Shown one piece after another: positions 53,517 through 62,206 of a DNA stretch of 64,000 nucleotides. Each line of letters starts with the position of its first letter. Within the stretch, counting starts at the first letter, position 1. A program made the translations under genes and the position numbers. The DNA is from Spirosoma pollinicola (GTDB lineage: Bacteria > Bacteroidota > Bacteroidia > Cytophagales > Spirosomataceae), in assembly GCF_002831565.1 (NCBI RefSeq), contig NZ_CP025096.1, positions 5,757,014 through 5,821,013 on the forward strand, read 5' to 3'. The notes under the pieces were generated by a model. The model searched no databases. It was not told where the DNA came from and saw nothing but the letters and a program-made list of their open reading frames with translations.

Positions 53517-53607
53517 GTAGCGCGGCAGGAAAGCCGCGAAGCCGTAGGCTAACATTGGCTTGCTCTACAACTTAGCCTACGGCTTCGCGGCTTTCCTGCC
53601 GCGCTAC
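53517..53607. repeat. Perfect long hairpin with GTAG-headed palindromes
   Basis: 36-bp arms (53517-53552 and 53572-53607) are exact reverse complements around a 19-bp loop. Each outer end is a GTAGCGCGGC…GCCGCG hairpin, REP-like and in inverted orientation. It lies between the surface lipoprotein gene and the mannanase gene. Confidence 0.85.
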
Positions 53608-53654
53608 GGCGTTCCACCTATTATTCCTATTCCTAAACCTTATCCTTTTCAACT

Positions 53655-56600
53655 ATGCTTTCTGATTTACTCACAACAATCAATCAGGCGACTGATCGCC
53701 TAAAGGGAGCAATCCCTTTTTTTTTGGCCGGATGGCTGAGTTTTATGCTGCCTGCAATCGTGCAGGCCGACCCAATTCGGGTAGAAGCGGAAGCCAGTCA
53801 GGGCGTTACGCTTAATGGGGTGCAGATAACGAATGAGCGAACGGGGTTTTCCGGAACCGGTTATGCCTGGGGTTTTGATGACGACAGCAACGGGGGCGAT
53901 AACATTGTCTTTACCGTTCCCGCAACCGCCGGAGCTTATGAACTGACGATCGGATTTTATTCGCCTTATGGCGACAAAAAGACCCGGCTCACCGTCAATG
54001 GCGTTACCAGCGAGCAGGACCTGAAAGGTACGGGCGAAAATTTCAGTACCCTTACAGTCGGTATGTTTCAACTGGTCGAGGGGCAGAACACGATCACTAT
54101 TGCGAAAGACTGGGGGTATTACGGCATCGACTACATTGTACTCACCCCCGCATCTGTTAAACCGCCTACGATTGTCCCGCTGGTAAATGGTCGGGCTGAA
54201 GTTGAGTTGGGTGATTTGACCGGAGTAGATATTGCAACAACCAATCCGGGCTATTCGGGGGCAGGTTATGTAACAGGCTTCGATAACGCGACCGATAAAG
54301 TAAGTATTACGGTCAATGCACCCGTTGGTCTGTATGAACTGACCATTGGCTATGCATCTCCTTATGACGATAAGGGCGTCGATTTTCAGGTTAATGACGA
54401 GCGGGGGAGTGGCACACTGAAGAAAACGGCTTCTGGATTCAGTACCATCGGCCTCGGGAAGTTTCTGCTGAACGAAGGACTAAACACCATCACAATTTAC
54501 CGGGGATGGGGGTATTATGATGTTGACTACATTCAGCTAACACCAACCACGGCCCCCTTACCGGCCAAACCACCCAAAATACTTGCCGATGCGCAGGCTA
54601 CCTTATCGACTAAAGGCTTGTTTTCCTATATCGTTGATCAATACGGGAGCAAAGTGATCTCGGGTCAGCAGGATGACGTGGAGTATATACTGGAAAAAAC
54701 GGGTAAAGAGCCCGCCATTGGTTCGTTCGATCTAATCGACTATTCGCCCAGCCGTGTCCAGTTCGGAACAACACCCCAGCGGAGTAGCGAGGATATCATC
54801 AAATGGGCAAAAAAAGGCGAAGGCCGGGGTATCGTGAGCCTGATGTGGCACTGGAATGCCCCAACCGACCTAATTAACCAAGCCCCTGATAAACTCTGGT
54901 GGCGCGGTTTTTATACCGATGCCACAACGTTCGACATTGCCGCCGTGCTGGCTGATAAAAAAGGGGAGCGCTACCAGCTCATCCTGCGCGACATTGATGC
55001 CATTGCCCTGCAATTGAAGAAATTCCAGGCCGCCGATGTGCCTGTGCTCTGGCGCCCACTGCATGAAGCGGCTGGCGGCTGGTTCTGGTGGGGTGCCAAA
55101 GGGTCAGGTCCACTCAAAGAACTCTGGCATATTTTATACGACCGGCTCACCAACTATCACCAGCTGCACAACCTGATTTGGGTATACACCGCTACGGATA
55201 CGTTCAATGCCGACTGGTATCCGGGCGATCAGTACGTCGATGTTGTAGGCATGGATATTTATGCTGACCCTACGGCGAATATGAGCGGGAACTGGGCCAG
55301 CGCACAAGCGCAGCTAAATGGTAAAAAGCTGGTGACCTTATCGGAAACCGGCAATCTGCCGAACCCGGATAAAATTCGTGGTTTTGGCACATGGTGGTCG
55401 TGGTTTTCGGTCTGGACCGGAACCGACTACATCAAAAAACAGCCAATTGATTTGCTGAAAGCTGTCTTTACGGACAAAGACGTTATCACGCGGGACGAAC
55501 TCCCCAACTGGCGGCCACCCGTAACCCTGAAAGTGCAGTATCAGGATGATGATAAAGGCAACGCCACGAATACCACCATCCGGCCAAATCTACTACTGAT
55601 CAATGAAGGGTCGGCCCCGATTCCGTACAGTGAACTCAGCGTTCGGTACTGGTTCACCGCCGAAAATTTTGCGGGAATAAGTGCCTGGGTCGATTATTCG
55701 CAACTGGGTAGCAACAAGTTGAAAACTAAATATGTAGCACTACCGCAGCCACGCAACGGCGCTACCGGTTATCTCGAATACAGCTTCGACCCATCGGCGG
55801 GCAATCTGGCAACGGGAAATTCCGGGGCTATTCAGTCGCGGTTTGTTACCAGTGATTATTCGAACCTGAACGAAAAGGACGACTATTCGTATCGGACCAC
55901 AAACGGCTACGTGCTCAATGACCACATTACGCTATACCGTACAGCTCCGGGTGGCGTACCACAGCTCATCTGGGGCGTTGAACCCGATGTTATTCCGTCT
56001 GTTGTGAAGCTAAAAGCGTATACCCAGAACAGGAACAGTGCCACCAGCAACAGCACCATTAATACATACCTGACCATAGTCAACGAGGGTAACGTGCCCG
56101 TTGCCTACAGCGATCTATCGGTACGGTACTGGTTTACGTCGGAAGGGGCACAACCCTTGACTTTCATACTCGATTACGCTAAGGTTGGCAATGGCAATGT
56201 GACAGGTCAGTTTGTGCGGAATGTTGGCAGGAGCAAGGCGGATAGTTACCTGGAATTAAACATAAAACCCGCTCTGGGCAGCCTGTACCCGTCAAGTACC
56301 ACCGGACCTATTCAATATCGGATTGCCAAGGCAGACTGGTCTACATTTAACGAAAGCAATGACTATTCGTATAAGCCCACGGCCGCTATGGACACCAATA
56401 GTCACGTCACGGTCTATTACAAAGACCCAAACGGCGTAACGCAGCTAGTATATGGAACAGAACCAGCCGCTATCTCTGGAGGACGCTCTGGCGTTGCCGA
56501 AAAAACGTCGTTACAGGTAACGATTTTAGGGAATCCTGTGGCAGGTGATAAAGCCGATGTAGAAGTACGTGGTGCCGTAGGCGAATCCCTGAAATTCATT

Positions 56601-56759
56601 GTGAGCGATGCAAAAGGGACGCAGCTGCTTACCAAAGAAGTTGGGCAGGCGGCTGAGGTAGAGACGCATTCACTTCAACTGGGGAAAGCGACCGGCGTGT
56701 ATTTTGTAAGGGTTAGTACACCCGACGAAGCCGTTACAATTAAAGTTGTCAAGCCCTGA
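53655..56759 (+). CDS. Multi-modular GH26 beta-mannanase with CBM35-like, CBM3 and T9SS sorting domains
   Basis: A 1034-residue secreted enzyme. Domains: signal peptide (cleavage after Ala38), two CBM35-like modules (about 40-167 and 175-297), a GH26 catalytic domain (about 305-615), two CBM3 cellulose-binding-like modules (about 624-775 and 784-935) and a C-terminal type IX secretion sorting domain (about 950-1034). The GH26 acid/base is Glu471 in RPLHEAAGGWFWWG and the nucleophile Glu564 in LSETGN. GH26 enzymes cut beta-1,4-mannans. Presence of CBM3 points to mannan in cellulose-rich plant walls. It is the only glycoside hydrolase seen in this locus. Confidence 0.92.
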   Translation: MLSDLLTTINQATDRLKGAIPFFLAGWLSFMLPAIVQADPIRVEAEASQGVTLNGVQITNERTGFSGTGYAWGFDDDSNGGDNIVFTVPATAGAYELTIGFYSPYGDKKTRLTVNGVTSEQDLKGTGENFSTLTVGMFQLVEGQNTITIAKDWGYYGIDYIVLTPASVKPPTIVPLVNGRAEVELGDLTGVDIATTNPGYSGAGYVTGFDNATDKVSITVNAPVGLYELTIGYASPYDDKGVDFQVNDERGSGTLKKTASGFSTIGLGKFLLNEGLNTITIYRGWGYYDVDYIQLTPTTAPLPAKPPKILADAQATLSTKGLFSYIVDQYGSKVISGQQDDVEYILEKTGKEPAIGSFDLIDYSPSRVQFGTTPQRSSEDIIKWAKKGEGRGIVSLMWHWNAPTDLINQAPDKLWWRGFYTDATTFDIAAVLADKKGERYQLILRDIDAIALQLKKFQAADVPVLWRPLHEAAGGWFWWGAKGSGPLKELWHILYDRLTNYHQLHNLIWVYTATDTFNADWYPGDQYVDVVGMDIYADPTANMSGNWASAQAQLNGKKLVTLSETGNLPNPDKIRGFGTWWSWFSVWTGTDYIKKQPIDLLKAVFTDKDVITRDELPNWRPPVTLKVQYQDDDKGNATNTTIRPNLLLINEGSAPIPYSELSVRYWFTAENFAGISAWVDYSQLGSNKLKTKYVALPQPRNGATGYLEYSFDPSAGNLATGNSGAIQSRFVTSDYSNLNEKDDYSYRTTNGYVLNDHITLYRTAPGGVPQLIWGVEPDVIPSVVKLKAYTQNRNSATSNSTINTYLTIVNEGNVPVAYSDLSVRYWFTSEGAQPLTFILDYAKVGNGNVTGQFVRNVGRSKADSYLELNIKPALGSLYPSSTTGPIQYRIAKADWSTFNESNDYSYKPTAAMDTNSHVTVYYKDPNGVTQLVYGTEPAAISGGRSGVAEKTSLQVTILGNPVAGDKADVEVRGAVGESLKFIVSDAKGTQLLTKEVGQAAEVETHSLQLGKATGVYFVRVSTPDEAVTIKVVKP

Positions 56760-56767
56760 AGCTACTG

Positions 56768-56881
56768 TAATTTAAGTTTTGTGGTATTTACCCCCAACCC
56801 CCTAAAGGGGGCTTTGCCTGCCTATTCGCGACCTAAGCCCCCTTTAGGGGGTTGGGGGTAAATGCCACAAAACTTAAATTA
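56768..56881. repeat. Long hairpin after the mannanase gene
   Basis: 47-bp arms (56768-56814 and 56835-56881) are reverse complements with one mismatch around a 20-bp loop. It contains CCCCCAACCCCCTAAAGGGG, a palindrome type common in Bacteroidota intergenic DNA. It starts 9 bp after the stop codon and could end the mannanase transcript. Confidence 0.85.
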
Positions 56882-56930
56882 TAGTGTACTGAGTATTGAG
56901 AGTTAATGAGTGTATTGGTGCGATTTCGGC

Positions 56931-56957
56931 GGGCCGGTGGCCGGATCCATGACAAAA
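56931..56957. repeat. Dispersed 28-bp repeat, copy 2
   Basis: GGGCCGGTGGCCGG followed by ATCCATGACAAAA matches the copy at 22396-22424 except for one indel and one substitution. Confidence 0.6.
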
Positions 56958-57006
56958 TTAAAAGCAGATAACTTATTGATCAGTAGTCATTTATTCCTCA
57001 GCTAGC

Positions 57007-57936
57007 TTACTTCAAATACTTCTCAATCGTCTGGCGAATTAGCTGACGACTCGACGCCGAATTATACGTCGTCTTCTGTGTTGTTGCCGCCAGTTCGTCC
57101 AGCTCTCGTCCCAACACCTGGCCTTTTACCTGACCTTTAATAGCTATGGCGTCACGGCTGGCTAACACGTCTCCCCAAACGGCTCGCACGTCGGCCCAGT
57201 ACGTCCGGTTTTTTGCCCACCAGTCCTTAGCGGCTTTACACTTGGCATCGTCTGTGCGTTGGTACGTATTCAATCCTTTTTCAGACGCTAACAACTGATC
57301 CCCTGCTTCGGAGCGAATGAGTTTATCATTGTCCTGATCATGAACATACCCGTCTGGCCGAATTTCGTGGTGATTCGTTCGGCGCATGACGTTATAGTCG
57401 GTGCGTTTGGTGTATTCACGTCGGGGTAGGGGCGCATCGACGGTACTTTCCCAGTAGGTGCGGCCATCGACATGCACCCAGGTCGCCGATCCCTGATAAC
57501 GTGGGCTATCGTCAACTTCAAAGACTTTCTGTGCCCACTGCCCTTTTGCCTGGTCTGGTGTAAGCTTTATGCGTTTCCACGACGCACTTTGGTCGAACTT
57601 GAGCAAACTCGTATTCTGAAATTCCCAATCTTCGCGCCAGTGCTTTACCACCATTGAATCGCCCACGACCAGCAGATGTTGAATGACAAGCTTGGTCGGT
57701 CGATTTGCCGGGCCGGATTCTTCATCAACGAATACCAGTTCGGTGCCTTTGGCCGTGTACCTATCCTTAAATATATACGACTTTTCGGGTGCGAATGTCT
57801 CGGCATATACGAAGTTAACGTCGTGGCATCCGCACTGTCCTTTTATGGCGGCAATGTCTTCAGGCTTTGGTGCCGTTTGCGCGTATATGGGACAGGTCAA
57901 TATGAATAAAGCTGATACAAATAGGGATAGCCGCAT
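57007..57936 (-). CDS. DUF6607-like exported protein beside a haem-type receptor
   Basis: A 309-residue exported protein: signal peptide (cleavage near IYAQT), a Cys pair (GQCGCHDVNF), then a long region rich in Trp and Tyr (VKHWREDWEFQN; RTYWESTVDAPLPRREYTKRTDY; YVHDQDNDKL). It resembles the DUF6607 group that I associate with TonB receptors in Proteobacteria and Bacteroidota; this is from memory and not tested. It is divergent from the receptor gene and the two promoters share an element. A periplasmic role in metal or haem uptake is inferred. Confidence 0.7.
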   Translation of the reverse strand: MRLSLFVSALFILTCPIYAQTAPKPEDIAAIKGQCGCHDVNFVYAETFAPEKSYIFKDRYTAKGTELVFVDEESGPANRPTKLVIQHLLVVGDSMVVKHWREDWEFQNTSLLKFDQSASWKRIKLTPDQAKGQWAQKVFEVDDSPRYQGSATWVHVDGRTYWESTVDAPLPRREYTKRTDYNVMRRTNHHEIRPDGYVHDQDNDKLIRSEAGDQLLASEKGLNTYQRTDDAKCKAAKDWWAKNRTYWADVRAVWGDVLASRDAIAIKGQVKGQVLGRELDELAATTQKTTYNSASSRQLIRQTIEKYLK

Positions 57937-57970
57937 AGGGATACGTGGTGAAGACTGATGAATTGATGGG

Positions 57971-58000
57971 CAAATTTATGTTTATTTAGAATCTTTACAA
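57971..58000 (-). promoter_or_regulatory. Promoter of the DUF6607-like gene
   Basis: On the minus strand: TTG (58000-57998), 19-bp spacer, TAAATTTG (57978-57971). The start codon is 34 bp downstream of the box. The spacer contains ATTCTAAATA five bases after the TTG, as in the divergent promoter. Confidence 0.7.
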
Positions 58001-58035
58001 ATAAATACCTGAATTGTTTGGACAAATTCTAAATA
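57983..58035. promoter_or_regulatory. Paired 10-bp elements in divergent haem-locus promoters, probable operator
   Basis: TATTTAGAAT (57983-57992) and ATTCTAAATA (58026-58035) are exact reverse complements. Each lies in the spacer of its own promoter, five bases downstream of the -33 TTG in both directions. A regulator binding here would act equally on both divergent genes. Iron or haem control (Fur- or DtxR-like) is inferred from the gene content. Confidence 0.6.
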
Positions 58036-58048
58036 GTGACTACGTTTG
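58018..58048 (+). promoter_or_regulatory. Promoter of the TonB-dependent receptor gene
   Basis: TTG (58018-58020), 20-bp spacer, TACGTTTG (58041-58048). It ends 63 bp before the ATG at 58112, which rules out an upstream TTG start at 58046 within the box. Confidence 0.7.
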
Positions 58049-58111
58049 TGCCATGATTCGCTAGCAAAAGGGTTATTCCTTTGGCTTAACGGGATTGTAT
58101 CGAACGTTGTT

Positions 58112-60196
58112 ATGCCCCTCTTTTTACTGCTCACCTTAGCACTTGCACAACCGACACCTCAGGACACGCTGAAAGTACGTCCAATTGATGAGGTTGTTGT
58201 GACCGCTACGCGTAATGAACGGTCAATGGGTGCGTTGCCGCTACCCGTAACGGTAATTAGCGGGAAGCAGATTCAGCAAATGGGCAGCCTGCGACTTAAC
58301 GATGTACTGCGCGAACAGACGGGCCTGGCCGTGGTTTCGGATCATGGCCAGGGTATTCAGATACAGGGTTTTGGCCCTGACTACACGCTGATTCTGGTTG
58401 ATGGTGAACCTATTGTAGGCCGAACAGCCGGAACGCTCGACTTAACGCGGCTGGCAGTTGGCAATATCAAACAAATAGAAGTTGTAAAAGGGCCTTCGTC
58501 AAGTTTATATGGGTCTGAAGCCTTAGCAGGCGTTGTCAATATCATTACCCAGACACCCGGAGAAATAGCTAGCCAGGCAAAAGGCAGCTTATCTGCCCGC
58601 TATGGGGCAAACAAAACCAGTGATCTATCAGCCGATGTAAGCAAGCAGTGGACTGTTGGCCGAAGCGGGAAAGTAGGTATTTATCTGTTTGGTGACCGGT
58701 ATCAGTCGGCGGGTTATTCGCTCACCGAAGGTAGTCAGGCTGTCGCACCTTTTACCAATTACACTAGCAGCGGACGGCTGACATACACCTTTTCGCCGAA
58801 ATTGAAACTAGCTGTCTCCGGTCGATATTTTGCTGAAAATCAGGTCAATAGTTTTGTCGTTAGCCCCGATATTCAGGTGTCTGGTCCTGGAACCGTACGA
58901 GATTATACCCTGAATCCTGTGTTAACGCATCAGTTATCTCCGGGCTGGAAACTAACGTATCGCTACTATCGAACGGGGTATTTTACTGAAACCGACCTTC
59001 GTTACGCAACAACCAGAGAAGCATACGATGCCAGTTTCTTCCGGCAAACGTTTAACCGTCCTGAAGTAGTTGTCGAACGGATCATTAATCCGAAAAATAT
59101 CCTGACTACCGGGGTGGGTTTCATTGCCGAAACAGTTGAGGCAACCCGCTATACCGAACGGAAACAGTTCAATACAACCTATGGATTTGCTCAATATGAG
59201 TGGATGCCCACGCTTCGATGGACAGTAATTGCCGGTGGACGTTACGATGCCCATAGCCAGTATGCCAGTCAGTTTAGTCCCAAAGTATCCGCCCGTTATG
59301 CCCTTAGCCCAGGCATAGCCCTGAGAGGCAGCCTGGGCGTTGGCTTCAAGGCACCTGATTTTCGACAGTTATACCTGAATTTCGATAATGCCGTTGCAGG
59401 ATACAGTGTTTTTGGAACGCAGGAGGCCGCAGTGGGAATTGCCCGGCTAGCACAGCAGGGACAACTGGCAGAAATTGTCCTAGACCCATCTCGTCTGGCT
59501 ACGATTCGGGCCGAGCGATCTGTAGCGTATAATATTGGGGCACAGCTTAAATCGCCAACGCTTCCGCTAATGGCTAGCCTGAACCTGTTTCGAAACGACA
59601 TTCACGATCTGATCGAAACACAGGTGATTGCTCGTAAAACGAATGGGCAGAATGTGTTCAGCTACAACAATTTAAGTCAGGTGTATACCCAGGGAGCTGA
59701 GCTGGAGAGTAGCTGGCGGTGGACTGTCGGAACGGGCTATCTGACGGTAAGCGGGGGGTATCAATACCTGATCGCAAAGGATAAAGCCGTCAAACAGGGA
59801 ATTAAAGAAGGGACAGTTTACCGGCGTAATCCTGAAACCCTGGCGAGCGAGCGCGTAACGTCGGGCGAATACGGCGGGTTGTTCAATCGCTCCCGGCACA
59901 TGGCCAACCTGAAGCTTTTTTACGAACAGCCTAAACATGGCCTTTCAGCTTCATTACGGGCTGTTTATCGGGGTCGCTATGGCTTCGCCGATCGTGACGG
60001 CAACCTGATTCTTGATTCCGAGGCTGAGTATGTTCGGGGCTATATGCTCTATAATCTGTCGGCGGCAAAGACCTGGAAATCAATTACGCTGCAAGCGGGT
60101 GTTGATAACCTGACGGGCTATACTGACCCGGCTTATATCCCCAATCTGGCCGGACGCTTGTGGTATACCACTCTGCGCTGGGCCTGGAAATCCTGA
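58112..60196 (+). CDS. TonB-dependent receptor, probable haem or iron uptake (HmuR-like)
   Basis: A 694-residue outer-membrane receptor. After a signal peptide comes a TonB-box-like segment (DEVVVTATRNERS), the plug (PVTVISGKQIQQMG…GPSSSLYGSEALAGVVNIIT) and a 22-strand barrel with the NPN-free end RLWYTTLRWAWKS. No SusC-type N-terminal domain is present, so it belongs to the iron/cobalamin/haem class. A HmuY-like haem-binding lipoprotein is encoded downstream and a DUF6607-like gene divergent. The cargo (haem) is inferred from that context. The start at 58112 follows the promoter. Confidence 0.9.
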   Translation: MPLFLLLTLALAQPTPQDTLKVRPIDEVVVTATRNERSMGALPLPVTVISGKQIQQMGSLRLNDVLREQTGLAVVSDHGQGIQIQGFGPDYTLILVDGEPIVGRTAGTLDLTRLAVGNIKQIEVVKGPSSSLYGSEALAGVVNIITQTPGEIASQAKGSLSARYGANKTSDLSADVSKQWTVGRSGKVGIYLFGDRYQSAGYSLTEGSQAVAPFTNYTSSGRLTYTFSPKLKLAVSGRYFAENQVNSFVVSPDIQVSGPGTVRDYTLNPVLTHQLSPGWKLTYRYYRTGYFTETDLRYATTREAYDASFFRQTFNRPEVVVERIINPKNILTTGVGFIAETVEATRYTERKQFNTTYGFAQYEWMPTLRWTVIAGGRYDAHSQYASQFSPKVSARYALSPGIALRGSLGVGFKAPDFRQLYLNFDNAVAGYSVFGTQEAAVGIARLAQQGQLAEIVLDPSRLATIRAERSVAYNIGAQLKSPTLPLMASLNLFRNDIHDLIETQVIARKTNGQNVFSYNNLSQVYTQGAELESSWRWTVGTGYLTVSGGYQYLIAKDKAVKQGIKEGTVYRRNPETLASERVTSGEYGGLFNRSRHMANLKLFYEQPKHGLSASLRAVYRGRYGFADRDGNLILDSEAEYVRGYMLYNLSAAKTWKSITLQAGVDNLTGYTDPAYIPNLAGRLWYTTLRWAWKS

Positions 60197-60228
60197 TCTC
60201 TATAACCAACATAAACCTGAAACGCTCA

Positions 60229-60609
60229 ATGTTTATGAACTGTCAGTGTCACCTGTTATCCGATTCCGCTCATGGGCGGATAACCCTTTACGATGGCATA
60301 GTGCCCACCGATATGAAAGCCGAAGTCGCATCGGCACACGGTGAATACACTATATCGCTGGAGTTTAATAATATCACCCAATGGCTGTGCTATGAAGATT
60401 TTCTGGCACTGGAGTGGAATGTGCGAAGTATTGATACCTCGGCCTACTTCGATGCGCACCCCTATGAGGAGCGCATTCATTTGAGCACTCCGTCGCGTTT
60501 TCTACGATTCAGCTTTCGACTGCACGAGTTGCTGGAATTGCGGAAAATGCTAAGTCGGGCGGTGGCACGGCTGCACTGGTTCGAAGTCTTACGGAACACC
60601 CAGAATTAG
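60229..60609 (+). CDS. Small protein of an uncharacterised two-member family (member 1)
   Basis: A 126-residue cytoplasmic-looking protein. Segments TISLEFNNITQWLCYEDFLA and FSFRLHELLELRKML align with LILEFWNTHTPLSARDF and YVLTLCEIVHLRELL of the protein at 62207-62566, so the two are paralogues. No metal motif is certain, though three Cys occur near the start (MNCQCH). It lies 32 bp after the TonB receptor on the same strand and likely shares its transcript. Function unknown; the haem/iron setting is suggestive only. Confidence 0.7.
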   Translation: MFMNCQCHLLSDSAHGRITLYDGIVPTDMKAEVASAHGEYTISLEFNNITQWLCYEDFLALEWNVRSIDTSAYFDAHPYEERIHLSTPSRFLRFSFRLHELLELRKMLSRAVARLHWFEVLRNTQN

Positions 60610-60621
60610 CGCTGATACCCT

Positions 60622-60834
60622 ATGGATGTCCTCGTTTTTCGAACCAATATCAACACCGACGAACGGCTTCATCGGGCCGCCTGCCGGTTATGCAAACTGC
60701 GGGCCATATGCCGTTGGAGCATTGATCTTGAGGATGTTGACTGTGTATTACGAATCGAAGCGGAGGCACTAACCGAAGCGGATGTGATTCGGCTGTTGAC
60801 AAGAGCCGGATTACAATGCGATGTGTTGAATTAA
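60622..60834 (+). CDS. Small HMA-fold-like protein lacking the metal CxxC
   Basis: A 70-residue protein that reads as a beta-alpha-beta-beta-alpha-beta ferredoxin fold: MDVLVFRTNI, then the helix LHRAACRLCKL, then RWSIDLEDVDCVLRIE and LTEADVIRLLTRAG. The layout is that of heavy-metal-associated domains, but the CxxC is not at the usual first loop (the C-x-x-C at about 21-24 is in the helix). It begins 12 bp after the preceding gene ends and 24 bp before hmuY. A metal or redox role is uncertain. Confidence 0.65.
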   Translation: MDVLVFRTNINTDERLHRAACRLCKLRAICRWSIDLEDVDCVLRIEAEALTEADVIRLLTRAGLQCDVLN

Positions 60835-60858
60835 CTACCAATCCTATAATAAAGTAAA

Positions 60859-61497
60859 ATGAAGATGCATATCAACCAATTAATCGTGGCGGTTTGCCTG
60901 AGCAGCGCCTTATTCTCCTGTAAAAAAGAAGACAATCCTATCGTTGTTCAACCGCTAACGGCAACCACTGTTAAAGATGTACCCGCCGATCCAACCAGTA
61001 TGACATCCACTACCGGTCAGCAACCGGTTGCGGCAACGGGTAAATTCACGCTCTTCAGCTTCAAGGATAATAAGCAGATTGCCAACGCTGATTCGGCTAC
61101 AAACAAGTGGGATATTGGGTTTCGGGGTACTACCATTATTGTCAATGGCGGACCGATTCGAACCGGACAAGGGGGGGCTTATGTGCAAACCGGCACGTTT
61201 GAGGAAACGACATCTGTGCCTTCATCCGCAACGTTCGCGCAGGACCAAAGTGCTACTCAGTTAGCTATTACAACGGGCTCCGGCAAAGGCTGGTACAATT
61301 ATGACCAAACGACCAATCTCATCTCGTCCATACCTGGAAAAGTATTTATTATTCGCACAGGCGATGGTAAGTATGCCAAAATGGATATTCTTAGCTATTA
61401 TCAAGGAGCACCGGCCACTCCCGCGGCTACGAGTGTAGCTCGTTATTATACCTTTCGCTATGTCTACCAGCCCGACGGTAGCCAGTCGCTGAAATGA
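60859..61497 (+). CDS. hmuY: HmuY family haem-binding lipoprotein
   Basis: A 212-residue lipoprotein (lipobox LFSC at residues 18-21). The HmuY pattern is clear: FSFKDNKQI, KWDIGFRGTTIIVNGG, GKGWYNYD, and VFIIRTGDGKYAKMDILSYY near the C-terminus. HmuY captures haem at the cell surface and passes it to a TonB receptor. The best-known Porphyromonas protein uses two His ligands, but this mature protein contains no His at all. Met residues remain (near Met63 and Met174) and could serve, as in some relatives. It follows the receptor gene on the same strand. Confidence 0.87.
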   Translation: MKMHINQLIVAVCLSSALFSCKKEDNPIVVQPLTATTVKDVPADPTSMTSTTGQQPVAATGKFTLFSFKDNKQIANADSATNKWDIGFRGTTIIVNGGPIRTGQGGAYVQTGTFEETTSVPSSATFAQDQSATQLAITTGSGKGWYNYDQTTNLISSIPGKVFIIRTGDGKYAKMDILSYYQGAPATPAATSVARYYTFRYVYQPDGSQSLK

Positions 61498-61525
61498 AAA
61501 ACCAGATGATAGTTTTAACACAAGA

Positions 61526-61550
61526 AGACACCCTTTAAGGGTGTCTTTTT
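61526..61550. terminator. Bidirectional terminator between hmuY and the ferritin gene
   Basis: AGACACCCTT and AAGGGTGTCT form a perfect stem with one central base, followed by five T. The genes on both sides converge here. Confidence 0.8.
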
Positions 61551-61573
61551 GCATTTCAGGGCAAAGGAATTAT

Positions 61574-62104
61574 CTATTCGAATGGGTTGCCGTCGTAGGT
61601 AACGCTGGCGAGTTTTTTGTCCAGGTAATAAATTTGGTCAGCTGGAATTTGATCGATCAATTCCAAACAGCGACGGGCAATGTATTCTTCTTCCATTTGC
61701 TCTTTCACGTACCATTTCAGCAGCTCCTCGGTGGCATAATCGCCTTCACGGCGGCAAATGCCAATGATTCGGTTGATCGAGTCCGTTACGGTAATTTCCT
61801 GATCCAGAGCGCCTTCAAATACTGACCGTAACGAATCGAACTCCTGACTCACCGCCGGAATCTCGGGCGAATAAGCTGTGCCACCCTGATCGCATAGGTA
61901 GTGAAAAAACTTCATGGCATGTTTGCGCTCTTCTTCCGACTGATTGTAGAAGAAACCTGCACAGTGGTCCAGACCATTGCGGTCGCACCAGCCTGCCATC
62001 GCCAGGTATTTTGACGACGAGATCATTTCCATTTGTATTTGCTGGTTCAGGGCCAGTTCAACGCTTTCCTTTACAGAACTGCGCAATCTTACTAAGTCTT
62101 TCAT
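61574..62104 (-). CDS. ftnA: Ferritin
   Basis: A 176-residue iron-storage protein. The four-helix ferritin core carries the expected acidic ferroxidase residues (SVKESVELALNQQIQMEM with Glu, then SEEERKHAMKFF with the ExxH pair, then EEYIARRCLEL). Non-haem ferritins make 24-mers that oxidise and store Fe. The start at 62104 gives MKDLVRLRSSV, as in bacterial ferritins; the frame stays open to 62155. Its place in this haem/iron locus fits. Confidence 0.92.
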   Translation of the reverse strand: MKDLVRLRSSVKESVELALNQQIQMEMISSSKYLAMAGWCDRNGLDHCAGFFYNQSEEERKHAMKFFHYLCDQGGTAYSPEIPAVSQEFDSLRSVFEGALDQEITVTDSINRIIGICRREGDYATEELLKWYVKEQMEEEYIARRCLELIDQIPADQIYYLDKKLASVTYDGNPFE

Positions 62105-62155
62105 ATGAAGTAACCGTGTTGTTCGCGGTGAGAGTTTTCTGTAGTAAAACAACAT

Positions 62156-62187
62156 AAAAAAACCGACTGTTGTTAAGCAGTCGGTTT
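62156..62187 (-). terminator. Terminator of the second small-family gene
   Basis: AAACCGACTG (62160-62169) and CAGTCGGTTT (62178-62187) form a perfect stem with an 8-nt loop. On the minus strand a run of T follows. Confidence 0.8.
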
Positions 62188-62206
62188 AGAGATAATCTAT
62201 TTCTAT

